NCBI RefSeq assembly: GCF_001909055.1
Contig: NZ_LVWI01000051.1
Coordinates: 1 to 64,000 of the forward strand
DNA from: Paenibacillus helianthi
GTDB taxonomy: Bacteria; Bacillota; Bacilli; Paenibacillales; Paenibacillaceae
Direction: 5' to 3'
Length of the DNA: 64,000 bases
Made by a program: the position numbers and the translations under genes. The notes beneath the pieces were generated by a model. That model did no database searches, was not told the DNA's origin, and saw only the letters and a list, made by a program, of their open reading frames with translations. Shown here one piece after another: positions 1 to 6,873 of this stretch. The number at the start of each line of letters is the position of its first letter. The first letter of the stretch is position 1.

Positions 1-234
1 GACAAGCAGTCCGGTATCTCGCCATTTGCAGAAGCGACTGTAGACCGTTTTCCATGAACCATAGCGTTCCTCCGGTAGATCGCGCCAGGCAGCACCACTT
101 CGAGCGATCCATAGAAAAGCATTAAACATGGTTCTTTCACTTAATTTTGACGGACGCCCTGTTTTGTAGGGTGGAAACATGTCCTTAATTTGTTCCCACT
201 GTTCATCGCTTATTTCGTACCGTCTTTGAATCAT
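1..234 (-). CDS. IS5-family (IS427-like) transposase, N-terminal part, cut by window edge
   Basis: The minus strand reads from an ATG at 234 (MIQRRYEISDEQW...) without a stop to the window edge. The opening residues, followed by a GRPSKLSERT-like stretch and the run AAWRDLPEERYG, are typical of the N-terminal DUF4096-type domain of IS5/IS427 transposases. In this group the transposase is often split into two frames, so the part beyond the edge may be a second ORF joined by frameshifting. Only about 78 codons are visible, so it cannot be judged whether the element is active. The terminal inverted repeat follows just upstream of the gene at 281-294, which supports an element end here. Confidence 0.85.
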   Translation of the reverse strand, partial: MIQRRYEISDEQWEQIKDMFPPYKTGRPSKLSERTMFNAFLWIARSGAAWRDLPEERYGSWKTVYSRFCKWRDTGLLV

Positions 235-280
235 GCTTGACGCCCCATTCGTTTTCTCAAATCTTACCATGTTATTTAGT

Positions 281-294
281 TTTCAGACACATCC
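281..294. repeat. Terminal inverted repeat of the IS5/IS427-type element
   Basis: Read on the minus strand, GGATGTGTCTGAAA marks the outer end of the element, about 50 bp in front of the transposase start. The next two bases outward (295-296) are TA, the dinucleotide target that IS427-group elements usually duplicate. The other end lies outside the window, so the pairing cannot be confirmed. Confidence 0.6.
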
Positions 295-338
295 TAGATA
301 GGGAACGATTGTTCGTAAATGGATATCGCTAAATAAAT

Positions 339-365
339 GAAAAGCCCCGTTTGCCGGGGCGCTTT
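339..365 (-). terminator. Rho-independent terminator of the small gene at 376-594
   Basis: GCCCCG at 344-349 pairs with CGGGGC at 355-360. On the minus strand the stem is followed by a T-rich run. It sits immediately downstream of the stop codon of the minus-strand gene. Confidence 0.75.
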
Positions 366-375
366 AAGTTCTGAG

Positions 376-594
376 TTAAGAATTTGCATATTTTATTATT
401 TCATCAGGGATCTCGGTTTCGCCTAGAATTGATTCAACTGCTTTCCAGGCTTCTGCGAACTGTTTACCGGTATAATGGGTGCGGTTGCTGGCCGGGTTTG
501 AGAGTGACATGTCAAAAACGATATACTCGCCTTCCTCCTCGATCACCCTAAAGCTGACGGCACGGTCTTTTTTTTGTATCCGTACTTCTTCCAA
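376..594 (-). CDS. Hypothetical 72-residue protein
   Basis: The start is a TTG at 594, chosen because GAGGAGG stands seven bases upstream. The product is small and acidic, with alternating charged and hydrophobic residues (VSFRVIEEEGEYIVFDMSLS) that suggest a beta-rich N-terminal half and a helical C-terminal half (FAEAWKAVESIL). There is no signal peptide, membrane helix or metal motif. It is a single gene with its own terminator. I do not recognise the family and cannot propose a function; the ribosome binding site and terminator argue that it is expressed. Confidence 0.65.
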   Translation of the reverse strand: MEEVRIQKKDRAVSFRVIEEEGEYIVFDMSLSNPASNRTHYTGKQFAEAWKAVESILGETEIPDEIIKYANS

Positions 595-1006
595 TGTGCA
601 TCCTCCTCATATCCAATCTGGGAACAAACTACCTTAGTCTTATCAAATCACGGGCAGAAAGGCAAGCAAAGTCATGAAAATGACACGCCTATCCGCGGAA
701 GCACATCATTTTGAACGAATACCAAAAAAAGAAGAATAATGTTTTTGACAAAATAAGCCTGCTAAATCGTTTACATATTGTTCCATGCGGCTGTATACTA
801 CCTATAGAATGAAATATGACCCGCATGCATATTTTTGTGGTTCAGCTCTGATTATTGGGATGATAATCGTGGTACTATGTAGGTGATTATTTGTTATTGT
901 AGTGTAATACTTGTCCGAACGGATTTGCTGCTTGGGATTCGTACATAATTGCTTGAAAATGTGTAATTTATGAGCAGTGGGAAACAGTAGATAAGGAGGA
1001 GCTGTT
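595..1006. other. Intergenic region with one promoter and a small inverted repeat
   Basis: No coding frame with a credible start is visible in this 412-bp stretch between divergent small genes. It holds the sigma-A-like promoter at 770-799 and a short dyad at 850-868 (GATTAT / ATAATC, 7-base loop) that could be an operator. The long distance between promoter and gene start (about 200 bp) leaves room for a 5' leader, but no known riboswitch motif was recognised. Confidence 0.5.
770..799 (+). promoter_or_regulatory. Sigma-A-type promoter upstream of the gene at 1007
   Basis: TTTACA at 770-775 and TATACT at 794-799 are separated by 18 bases. It would give a leader of roughly 200 nt before the TTG start at 1007. 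Confidence 0.55.
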
Positions 1007-1234
1007 TTGAAATCAACATATAAGGTTCTGACGAGCGATGCCGATTTGTTCGCGGCAGCTCTCGCACAAGTGAAGGTATACGTTGTTCAATTGATTGAAG
1101 GCAAGCCGCATGTCATAGCAGATTATGCCGGTCCTGTTCAGAGATGGACGCCTGAAGATGTACTTGTTGCAGGAATGTGTTACAGCCGGGAAGGGTTTGA
1201 GTTCAGAGTCCGTGTGCCAAAGAAGCAAGAATGA
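1007..1234 (+). CDS. Hypothetical 75-residue protein
   Basis: It starts with a TTG preceded by AAGGAGGAG about six bases upstream. The sequence (KVYVVQLIEGKPHVIADYAGPVQRWTPEDVLVAG...) looks like a small soluble alpha/beta protein with no membrane segment, cysteine cluster or DNA-binding motif. It lies in a run of three short plus-strand genes (1007, 1341, 1653) with separate ribosome binding sites. I do not recognise it; the strong ribosome binding site and upstream promoter are the main arguments that it is real. Confidence 0.65.
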   Translation: MKSTYKVLTSDADLFAAALAQVKVYVVQLIEGKPHVIADYAGPVQRWTPEDVLVAGMCYSREGFEFRVRVPKKQE

Positions 1235-1340
1235 CGGACAAGTTCAACGTTAGTCCAGATCAGTTGACAGCCTGGGTATACAGGTAAACCATTCCAAGTG
1301 TCGAATTAATAGAATAGATAGAAATAGGAGGTGGTTCATT

Positions 1341-1526
1341 GTGAGTGCAGTTCATTATGAGCTTCAATATGTGAATGGACAAATTGAAGAGCTGGAATCC
1401 ACATTCAAGACGGCGGAGGAAGCACGGGCACATCTGAAATCTAGTGGACTTACAGAATGGATTATGGCGGGCGGCAAACACATTAATCCGGCGAATGTGA
1501 TCTCTATAAAGGTCAAGGAAGCTTAA
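1341..1526 (+). CDS. Hypothetical 61-residue protein
   Basis: The GTG start at 1341 follows AGGAGGTG at a suitable distance. The product begins with a strand-like stretch (VHYELQYVNGQIEELESTFKTAEEARAHLKSS), then a helix and a final strand (ANVISIKVKE). That is a compact beta-beta-alpha-beta arrangement with no catalytic signature. A hairpin with a T-rich tail follows at 1535-1566, so it probably ends a transcript. Not recognised; function unknown. Confidence 0.65.
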   Translation: MSAVHYELQYVNGQIEELESTFKTAEEARAHLKSSGLTEWIMAGGKHINPANVISIKVKEA

Positions 1527-1534
1527 CCTGACTC

Positions 1535-1566
1535 TGAGAGCTGCTGAAAAGCGGCTCTTTCGTTTT
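1535..1566 (+). terminator. Rho-independent terminator after the gene at 1341
   Basis: AGAGCTGC and GCGGCTCT form a stem around a TGAAAA loop and are followed by TTTCGTTTT. It lies directly downstream of the stop codon. Confidence 0.65.
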
Positions 1567-1652
1567 ATGATCTGTTATTGTTGCCAGATAACACATACCA
1601 ATGTGTCTGCTCTTGCATCTCTTATACTATAAAACGTAAAAGAGGTGTAATG

Positions 1653-1871
1653 ATGACAGAACGCGAACGTGCGAGAATCCGCAGAGCTATCAGTTTGCTG
1701 CGGACACAAAGAGCTATTTTGCTGGAAAGACTGGAAGAAATCAATGAAAACTTGCGCCGGGTGCCAAACCCAAGCCGTGCCAGACGTGAGCTGCTGGCTG
1801 CGAGAGCTTCCATACGGGAAGCGTTACGCTTAAACGCTGCGGCTATCCGATTGCTTAGAAGTGTGCTGTAA
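1653..1871 (+). CDS. Small arginine-rich helical protein (72 residues)
   Basis: Two ATGs stand in tandem at 1650 and 1653. The second fits the AGAGGTG at 1641-1647 better (five-base spacing), and an in-frame GTG-type start much further upstream has no ribosome binding site. The product is almost entirely charged and alpha-helical (TERERARIRRAISLLRTQRAILLERLEEINENL), with heptad-like leucine spacing that suggests a helical hairpin or coiled coil. It could bind nucleic acid or be a small structural protein, but there is no diagnostic motif. A hairpin terminator follows at 1917-1940. Confidence 0.6.
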   Translation: MTERERARIRRAISLLRTQRAILLERLEEINENLRRVPNPSRARRELLAARASIREALRLNAAAIRLLRSVL

Positions 1872-1916
1872 GGTTTAATGCTTAGATCTTAACCTTTAAA
1901 AGAAGTCTTGGAATCT

Positions 1917-1940
1917 AAGGCATCCCCCGGGATGCCTTTT
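1917..1940 (+). terminator. Rho-independent terminator after the gene at 1653
   Basis: AAGGCATCC pairs with GGATGCCTT around a short CCCG-type loop and is followed by TTTT. Confidence 0.7.
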
Positions 1941-1986
1941 CATAGGTGTGAAACCGGTTATCTTACATAAGTGGAAGGTGATAGAG

Positions 1987-2451
1987 ATGGAAAAAGATGA
2001 AGATGTTACAGTGATGAATATTTCTAGGGAAGATGTGGAAAAGGGAAGACTGGAGAATTATTTACGGGAATTCAAGAAGTATGAGAAAAAGAAAATGCGC
2101 GGGAAGGTAAAGCTCATATTTAACGGGTATGAGCAGGATCGCAGGGAGATTTATCAGATCCGTGAGATTACGAATTGGGTGGATCGTCTGCTGAAAAATG
2201 TTCCTCACTTGTTCTACTTTTTAAGCAGGGAGAATTATAGTATGCGCATTGTCTTTTTCTGCTTATCTGAAGTGGTAGGGCGCTCTGGGGTAGAAGTGTC
2301 GATCACCAAGGAACAGGGCCGAAGATTGATTGAGAAAGTTGCCAAAAGTGCAGTAGTCTACGCCAGGAAGCTGAAGGAGCCGGAAGAGGTGCAGCTTGTA
2401 CTGGCTAAAGGCATTCTGGATGAGCTTGGATATGAGCAGACTCAGCAATAA
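1987..2451 (+). CDS. Hypothetical 154-residue cytoplasmic protein
   Basis: An in-frame GTG exists at 1948, but the ATG at 1987 has GGAAGGTG about seven bases upstream and is preferred. The protein is rich in charge (DEDVTVMNISREDVEKGRLENYLREFKKYEKKKMRGKVKLIF), followed by a helix (REITNWVDRLL) and a segment that may fold as an alpha/beta core (HLFYFLSRENYSMRIVFFCLSEVV). No signal peptide, transmembrane helix or catalytic motif was found. Its role is unknown. It faces a convergent gene at 2547-2924, with a GC-rich dyad between them. Confidence 0.65.
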   Translation: MEKDEDVTVMNISREDVEKGRLENYLREFKKYEKKKMRGKVKLIFNGYEQDRREIYQIREITNWVDRLLKNVPHLFYFLSRENYSMRIVFFCLSEVVGRSGVEVSITKEQGRRLIEKVAKSAVVYARKLKEPEEVQLVLAKGILDELGYEQTQQ

Positions 2452-2461
2452 GAACAATGTG

Positions 2462-2503
2462 CTCCCGGGTCGTGAGTGGTATAAGCCTGAGATTCACCGG
2501 GAG
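2462..2503. terminator. GC-rich dyad between convergent genes, possible terminator
   Basis: CTCCCGG near 2462 pairs with CCGGGAG near 2497-2503, with an inner GTGA/TCAC pairing. No T-run follows on either strand, so termination is only suggested by its position between two converging genes. Confidence 0.35.
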
Positions 2504-2546
2504 ACATTATCCGTCTATTACTTCAATATGTAATCATAAACAGGTT

Positions 2547-2924
2547 TTACATGAAGTTGAAGGACGTTATTTGCTCGGCATAGACAATCAGCTGCTTATA
2601 TTCAATTTCAGTTCCAAAGCTGGCGAAAGGCCGTACAATTACATTATCCAAAACTACAAAATTGTAATTGAAAGTCTTTTCAGGATGCTCAGCACCCAAG
2701 TAGGAAATGTATTCATCAACGATGACATCGTCCATCAATGATTTGAGGTTAAATACATCCTCATTACTGCTGGTGTTCGAAGCTACGTTGCCTTGAATGC
2801 TGCCGAAGGCAGTAAGGATATTGACTCTGCGTTCCCCATGATTATTGTTCAGTAAAAGATTGGAGAGCTTACCTAATGCGTCGACCTTGAAGTCGACATG
2901 GGTTCTTATTTTGGATTGATTCAA
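2547..2924 (-). CDS. Hypothetical 125-residue protein
   Basis: The frame is open from a GTG at 2933, but AAAGGAAG abuts that codon. The TTG at 2924 has the same ribosome binding site at about eight bases and is the better start. The protein begins NQSKIRTHVDFKVDALGKLSNLLLNN and continues with a mostly beta-looking C-terminal half (NYNFVVLDNVIVRPFASF). There is no membrane segment or catalytic motif. It runs toward the gene at 1987. The opposite-strand frame in the same place has no ribosome binding site and is judged a shadow. Function unknown. Confidence 0.6.
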   Translation of the reverse strand: MNQSKIRTHVDFKVDALGKLSNLLLNNNHGERRVNILTAFGSIQGNVASNTSSNEDVFNLKSLMDDVIVDEYISYLGAEHPEKTFNYNFVVLDNVIVRPFASFGTEIEYKQLIVYAEQITSFNFM

Positions 2925-3022
2925 ACCAGACACTTCCTTTCAAGATTTAATTTACCAATATACAGGTTTCGACATATTACTCCGCTTTTCCTGTTTGTAT
3001 GCAAAATAAATGTTTGAACATG

Positions 3023-3070
3023 AAGGACACCTAGTGAGACGTTGATAAATGTCTCGCTAAGGTGTCCTTT
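3023..3070 (-). terminator. Long hairpin downstream of the L,D-transpeptidase gene
   Basis: AAGGACACCT and AGGTGTCCTT form the outer arms, and GAGAC / GTCTC extend the stem inside, over a loop near 3041-3050. It is placed just after the minus-strand stop at 3077. The T-tract on that strand is short. Confidence 0.6.
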
Positions 3071-3076
3071 GTGCAG

Positions 3077-3415
3077 TTATTCCCGAATAGTTACGCGGGT
3101 TCCAATGGGAACTGTTGCTGCGAGGGATAACACATCTTCATTGTACATGCGAATACAGCCATGGGAGACCTTTTTACCGATGGAGGAAGGGTCATTGGTT
3201 CCGTGAATCCCATAATGGGGTTTGGATAGGCCCATCCAAAAAACTCCGAAAGGGCCGCCGGGGTTTTTCTGTTTGTTGATAATGGTATATTCTCCAACTG
3301 GAGAAACGGACAGCATCTTGCCTATGCCGACAGGAAAACCTCTAATTACAGTGTCATTGTCCAGAAGATACAGCATTCGCTGTGACAGATCGATAATGAT
3401 TCGATAATTGGGCAT
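3077..3415 (-). CDS. L,D-transpeptidase catalytic domain protein (YkuD family)
   Basis: The protein carries the YkuD signature: [20 protein letters not shown] contains the catalytic His and the SHGCIR Cys motif. Such enzymes form 3-3 cross-links in peptidoglycan or attach proteins to it, normally outside the membrane. At 112 residues it is little more than the catalytic domain; the usual N-terminal LysM repeat is absent and no signal peptide is visible, so its export route is unclear. GTG and TTG codons stand upstream at 3427 and 3424 but overlap the AAAGGAG ribosome binding site; the ATG at 3415 is placed about 11 bases after it. It is a single gene, followed by a hairpin. Confidence 0.85.
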   Translation of the reverse strand: MPNYRIIIDLSQRMLYLLDNDTVIRGFPVGIGKMLSVSPVGEYTIINKQKNPGGPFGVFWMGLSKPHYGIHGTNDPSSIGKKVSHGCIRMYNEDVLSLAATVPIGTRVTIRE

Positions 3416-3599
3416 TTTGATCAACACTCCTTTTATGATCAGGATATGAGTGGAGTGTAGAGAGAGTTCTGGAAAATTAGATAGAAAACCTATAGCGAAC
3501 AGTTGTTCCCCTTCGGTTAATCAGGCAGAGGGTAACAATATAGGCCAACTATTAGTACTAAATAGTGTAAAGAAAACAATTGGTAGATTGGAGGAAAAT

Positions 3600-3632
3600 G
3601 AAAAAACTGTTCCGCTATTGAGCGGAACAGTT
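3600..3632 (-). terminator. Rho-independent terminator of lexA
   Basis: A perfect 12-bp stem (AACTGTTCCGCT / AGCGGAACAGTT, 3605-3632) with a four-base loop is followed on the minus strand by TTTTT. It lies just beyond the lexA stop at 3653. Confidence 0.9.
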
Positions 3633-3652
3633 ATAAATGAGACGGGGACTTA

Positions 3653-4279
3653 CTAATGAATATCGCGGAATAGGCCGATAACTCTGCCCAGAATCGTAAC
3701 TCGATTCAGACGTAGAGGCTCATAAGCCGGATTCTCCGGCTGCAGACGGATATGGTCACGTTCTTTGTAGAAGGTCTTAACTGTTGCTTCATCTTCTTCA
3801 GTCATGGCAACGACGATATCGCCATTATCTGCTGTCTGCTGTTGGCGGACGATTACATAGTCACCATTCATAATGCCAGCGTCGACCATACTGTCACCAA
3901 GAACAGACAGCATGAACACTTTGTTATCACCTACATAATGAGTAGGCAGTGGAAAGTAGTCCTCGATATTCTCTGTTGCTGTAATCGGTACCCCGGCGGT
4001 AACCTTTCCAACGACTGGAATGCGTGTTACCGTCTGAACAAATTGATGAACATTCTCGGAATCCTCTTGTCCCAGCAGTTCTATTGCACGCGGTTTCGTT
4101 GGATCACGGCGGATAAGCCCTTTCTTCTCCAACCGGTCCAGGTGACCGTGTACCGTGGAGCTGGAAGCCAGTCCTACAGCTTCACCGATTTCCCGGACAG
4201 AAGGCGGATACCCCTTGCTGCGGACTTCGTTACGAATAAATTCCAGGATCGCCAGTTGACGACTCGAAATCTTTGACAT
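3653..4279 (-). CDS. lexA: SOS repressor LexA
   Basis: This is the repressor and RecA-stimulated self-cleaving protease of the SOS response. The N-terminal winged helix ([14 protein letters not shown], then [14 protein letters not shown]) binds SOS boxes. The C-terminal S24 peptidase domain has the Ala-Gly cleavage site (KVTAGVPI), the catalytic serine in GDSMVDAGI and the lysine in ATVKTFYKE. The ATG at 4279 (MSKISSRQ) matches the usual LexA start; an upstream in-frame ATG at 4294 lacks a ribosome binding site. It is divergent from yneA, as in Bacillus, and has an operator inside its own promoter, so autoregulation is expected. Its length, 208 residues, is normal. Confidence 0.97.
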   Translation of the reverse strand: MSKISSRQLAILEFIRNEVRSKGYPPSVREIGEAVGLASSSTVHGHLDRLEKKGLIRRDPTKPRAIELLGQEDSENVHQFVQTVTRIPVVGKVTAGVPITATENIEDYFPLPTHYVGDNKVFMLSVLGDSMVDAGIMNGDYVIVRQQQTADNGDIVVAMTEEDEATVKTFYKERDHIRLQPENPAYEPLRLNRVTILGRVIGLFRDIH

Positions 4280-4311
4280 CGGAATCAACCCCATATACTA
4301 TGTTTGGGAAA

Positions 4312-4340
4312 ATTATAACATAGAACTTCCGTTCGTACAA
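4312..4340 (-). promoter_or_regulatory. lexA promoter
   Basis: On the minus strand TTGTAC (4340-4335) and TATAAT (4317-4312) are exactly 17 bases apart. The spacer contains the LexA box at 4323-4334. Confidence 0.75.
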
Positions 4341-4350
4341 ACATAAGTTC
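4323..4350. promoter_or_regulatory. LexA operator pair at the lexA promoter
   Basis: GAAC-N4-GTTC occurs exactly at 4323-4334, and a one-mismatch copy (GAAC-N4-GTTT on the minus strand) at 4339-4350 overlaps the -35 element. The pattern matches the Gram-positive LexA (DinR) box core. Confidence 0.8.
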
Positions 4351-4427
4351 TAAAACGATCGGGAATGGCAGCTGGAGAATGGAAAAGCGGAGTGGATATA
4401 ACAGAAAAAGAGGTTCGAAGAATAAGG

Positions 4428-4439
4428 GAACAATTGTTC
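4428..4439. promoter_or_regulatory. LexA box upstream of yneA
   Basis: GAAC-AATT-GTTC is a perfect palindromic LexA core, about 10 bp upstream of the yneA -35 element. Confidence 0.75.
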
Positions 4440-4449
4440 GAAAAAAGTA

Positions 4450-4478
4450 TTGATCAAAACACATGTTCGTGTTATATT
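4450..4478 (+). promoter_or_regulatory. yneA promoter with embedded LexA box
   Basis: TTGATC (4450-4455) and TATATT (4473-4478) are 17 bases apart. A LexA core with one mismatch (AAAC-ACAT-GTTC, 4458-4469) fills the spacer, and a further one (GAAC-AAGT-GTTT, 4493-4504) lies just downstream, near the expected transcription start. Confidence 0.75.
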
Positions 4479-4518
4479 AATTTCGAAAGTAAGAACAAGT
4501 GTTTGGAGGTCGGTTAAT

Positions 4519-4932
4519 ATGTTAAAGTACAGCACATACCGTAGTATTTACGACGAGGTTCATGAGGACCAAACAGCGAGAGCCCGTTCTGCATACAATG
4601 ATAGACTAGATATGAAGAATCTTCTTTCCTCTTTAACAGCACCTTGCCGCAGATTGCTCCGCCAGGACACAATTGTAAAGCTGGCCTTGATTTTTCTGTT
4701 AGTGATTTCCGGATTTACTGTGGTAGGCAATGTTTTTGCGGGATCGGTGTTGTCGGCCAAGCAGGAGAAGAGGGTTGTTGTTGAACGCGGGGATACACTT
4801 TGGAGCATAGCACTTAAGAATAAACCGGCTCATATGAAAACGGCTGTATATATAGAAGGAATCAAACGGACGAGCGGTCTTGAGAACAGCAATATCCAAG
4901 CGGGCGATGTGCTGAGTTTACCTGTATATTAA
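4519..4932 (+). CDS. yneA: SOS cell-division suppressor YneA (membrane-anchored LysM protein)
   Basis: The 137-residue product has a cytoplasmic N-terminus, one transmembrane helix (about residues 55-75, LALIFLLVISGFTVVGNVF) and a C-terminal LysM domain (VVVERGDTLWSIALKN ... IQAGDVLSLPVY). That is the architecture of Bacillus YneA, which stops septation during the SOS response. The ATG at 4519 follows GGAGGT at nine bases. It is divergent from lexA and surrounded by LexA boxes, as expected for a tightly SOS-controlled gene. The yneB resolvase gene that follows yneA in B. subtilis is missing; ynzC comes next instead. Confidence 0.9.
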   Translation: MLKYSTYRSIYDEVHEDQTARARSAYNDRLDMKNLLSSLTAPCRRLLRQDTIVKLALIFLLVISGFTVVGNVFAGSVLSAKQEKRVVVERGDTLWSIALKNKPAHMKTAVYIEGIKRTSGLENSNIQAGDVLSLPVY

Positions 4933-5042
4933 TACTGATAGAGTACCTATAAATGGATACCAGGAGCTTTCAGGGAGTAGACCTTGACAAGCTCTTTTTC
5001 TCATGGCAAAGTTAGAATGAATTTATAGGGGAGGGGAACATA

Positions 5043-5216
5043 TTGAACATTGACGAATTGGTCGCCCGCATCAATGAATTAGCGCGCAAACAGAAGAGTG
5101 ACGGCCTGAATGAAGAGGAGCTTACGGAAAGAGCCAAGCTTCGCGAGATCTACCTGGGTAATATCCGCAGTAACTTCCGTGCTCAACTTAATAATATTGA
5201 AATTGTGGACAAATAA
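5043..5216 (+). CDS. ynzC: DUF896 protein, YnzC-like (57 residues)
   Basis: A short gene starting at TTG 5043 after GGGGAGGGG. The product (NIDELVARINELARKQKSDG, then LNEEELTERAKLREIYL and NIRSNFRAQL) is a clear DUF896 helical-hairpin protein, the family of B. subtilis YnzC. In B. subtilis the gene belongs to the LexA-controlled yneA-yneB-ynzC unit, and the position here, 110 bp after yneA, fits co-regulation by LexA. The molecular role of YnzC is not established, so SOS involvement rests on context. Confidence 0.92.
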   Translation: MNIDELVARINELARKQKSDGLNEEELTERAKLREIYLGNIRSNFRAQLNNIEIVDK

Positions 5217-5300
5217 GCGCATGAACAAGGCAACAAGGCAGGAGTTAATGATGCTCTGTTCCTTTTCATAGATATTATAGGATGACTAGGGGGAACTGAC

Positions 5301-5828
5301 ATGGCCCGTTCTTGGGAAAGAATGGTTCAACGCAACACACAGCAAATCAACAAGCAACGCAAGAAGCAAGGGAAAGATTCCATCTATGCATCAACCACTT
5401 CTGCCGCTGCAAAGAGCAGCGATATTTTTAAAGGCCGCAATATTGTATTTCCGGTTATATTGTTGATGCTTGGCATCATGTTCTGGGTAGTTGGTTCTAT
5501 AGATGAAGCTAAAGGCAGCGGCATTCTTGCCAACTGGCTGGGAGTGGTACTGTATTTCCTGCTTGCGGCACTGCTGTTTTTCCGCCGTCCATATTTGAAG
5601 GTTGAACGTGCCAGACTTGCCACCATTAAATACAACCGTGAGCGTCAGCTTCCAGCAGCGGATATTGAAAAAATTACCGTTACCCGTGGTGCAGTTTCCA
5701 TTAAGTATAAAGGTAAACGCACACAGTGGGTATTCTCCAGGTTGTTCAACCGTTATGACATTAATGCAATGGGTGAGCGTCTGGAGCAGTTCGCCAAGCA
5801 GAATCATGTAGAATATGTGAACGAATAG
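5301..5828 (+). CDS. Hypothetical membrane protein with two transmembrane helices
   Basis: The 175-residue protein has a basic, glutamine-rich N-terminus (MARSWERMVQRNTQQINKQR), two adjacent membrane helices (about residues 50-67 and 75-93) and a soluble C-terminal domain of about 80 residues with beta character (KITVTRGAVSIKYKGKRTQW). Start ATG 5301 has AGGGGGAAC upstream. The layout resembles small membrane proteins with a PH-like cytoplasmic domain, but this is only a guess. It is followed after 36 bp by a HAD phosphatase gene and may be co-transcribed with it. Function unknown. Confidence 0.7.
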   Translation: MARSWERMVQRNTQQINKQRKKQGKDSIYASTTSAAAKSSDIFKGRNIVFPVILLMLGIMFWVVGSIDEAKGSGILANWLGVVLYFLLAALLFFRRPYLKVERARLATIKYNRERQLPAADIEKITVTRGAVSIKYKGKRTQWVFSRLFNRYDINAMGERLEQFAKQNHVEYVNE

Positions 5829-5864
5829 AAAGATACGTCCTGCATAGGGAGAGGGAGAACTATA

Positions 5865-6650
5865 ATGCCGATTTCCGCCGTACTCTTTGACCTTGATGAC
5901 ACACTGCTCTGGGATGAGCGTAGCGTTGAAGAAGCATTTCGTTATGCCAGTGAAGCAGCAGGTGAATCCGTCGATCCTAAGGAGCTGGAAGCAGCTGTCC
6001 GCAGGGAAGCGAGGAATCTGTATGAATCATATGAAACGTTTCCGTTCACCAAGCTGATTGGGATCAATCCTTTTGAAGCGCTGTGGGGGAATTTTACAGC
6101 AGGTGAACAGCTTGAATTCCGGAAGATGGAGCAGCTTGCTCCTGTCTACCGTAACGAATCCTGGCGCCGAGGGCTGGCAGCACTGGGTGTGGAGGATGAA
6201 GCGCTGGCTGCAGAGCTGGCTGCTAAATTTGCTGCAGAACGCCGAAGCCGCCCATACATGTATGAAGAAACGCTGCATGTACTGGATCAGCTCAAGGGTA
6301 AGGTGAAGCTGCTGCTCTTGACGAACGGGTGTCCTGCATTGCAGCAGGAGAAGCTGGATGGTGTGCCTGCGTTGATTCCTTACTTTGACCATATTGTGAT
6401 TTCAGGCAACTTCGGTAAAGGCAAACCGGACAAAGGGATATTTACACATGCGATGGAACTGCTTGATATTTCGCCGGAGGAAGGAATTATGGTTGGCGAC
6501 AAGCTGACTACTGATATCCTTGGCGGTCTTGGCGCAGGCCTGACTACCGTATGGATTAACCGCACCGGTAAAGAAACTGATCCTGAAATTACACCGGACT
6601 ATCAGATTGGTCATCTTAGTGAGCTTCTTCCGCTTGTGAAATCTTTATAG
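5865..6650 (+). CDS. HAD-superfamily hydrolase (subfamily IA)
   Basis: All HAD motifs are visible in the 261-residue protein: motif I near the N-terminus (AVLFDLDDTLLW), motif II threonine in LLLLTNGCP, the lysine in GNFGKGKPDKGIF and motif IV in MVGDKLTTDILGG. The helical cap between motifs I and II places it in class IA, related to YjjG-like nucleotidases and phosphoglycolate-type phosphatases. The substrate cannot be deduced. The start ATG follows AGGGAGAGGGAG. A rho-independent terminator lies 11 bp downstream. Confidence 0.85.
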   Translation: MPISAVLFDLDDTLLWDERSVEEAFRYASEAAGESVDPKELEAAVRREARNLYESYETFPFTKLIGINPFEALWGNFTAGEQLEFRKMEQLAPVYRNESWRRGLAALGVEDEALAAELAAKFAAERRSRPYMYEETLHVLDQLKGKVKLLLLTNGCPALQQEKLDGVPALIPYFDHIVISGNFGKGKPDKGIFTHAMELLDISPEEGIMVGDKLTTDILGGLGAGLTTVWINRTGKETDPEITPDYQIGHLSELLPLVKSL

Positions 6651-6660
6651 TATCTCTTCC

Positions 6661-6700
6661 AAAAACCGTTATCCTGATCAAATGGGGATGCGGTTTTTTT
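6661..6700 (+). terminator. Rho-independent terminator after the HAD gene
   Basis: AACCG-T-TATCC pairs with GGGGAT-G-CGGTT around a TGATCAAAT loop, followed by a run of seven T. Confidence 0.75.
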
Positions 6701-6776
6701 AGCATGTAAATAAATCTCGTGTGTATCAGTGGCGATGTGACCATTCTCACAAATTGGGGCGGGAAAAAGAGTTGGA

Positions 6777-6807
6777 TTACTGATTATCTGAATATTATGT
6801 GTATAAT
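6777..6807 (+). promoter_or_regulatory. Possible promoter of the lipoprotein gene
   Basis: A perfect TATAAT at 6802-6807 has a weak TTACTG at 6777-6782 with a long 19-base spacer. The gene start is about 70 bp downstream. Confidence 0.4.
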
Positions 6808-6873
6808 AGAAAAGAAATGCTTCACAGATATGTCAGTATGATATTAACCTACCTTGATTCGGAGGGATTCCAA

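Noticed and set aside
2457-2741. A 94-codon plus-strand frame overlapping the minus-strand gene at 2547.
   Set aside because: No ribosome binding site; the opposite strand frame is longer and has a good site.
3450-3656. A 68-codon plus-strand frame between the L,D-transpeptidase and lexA genes.
   Set aside because: It lacks a ribosome binding site and contains the lexA terminator in its last part.
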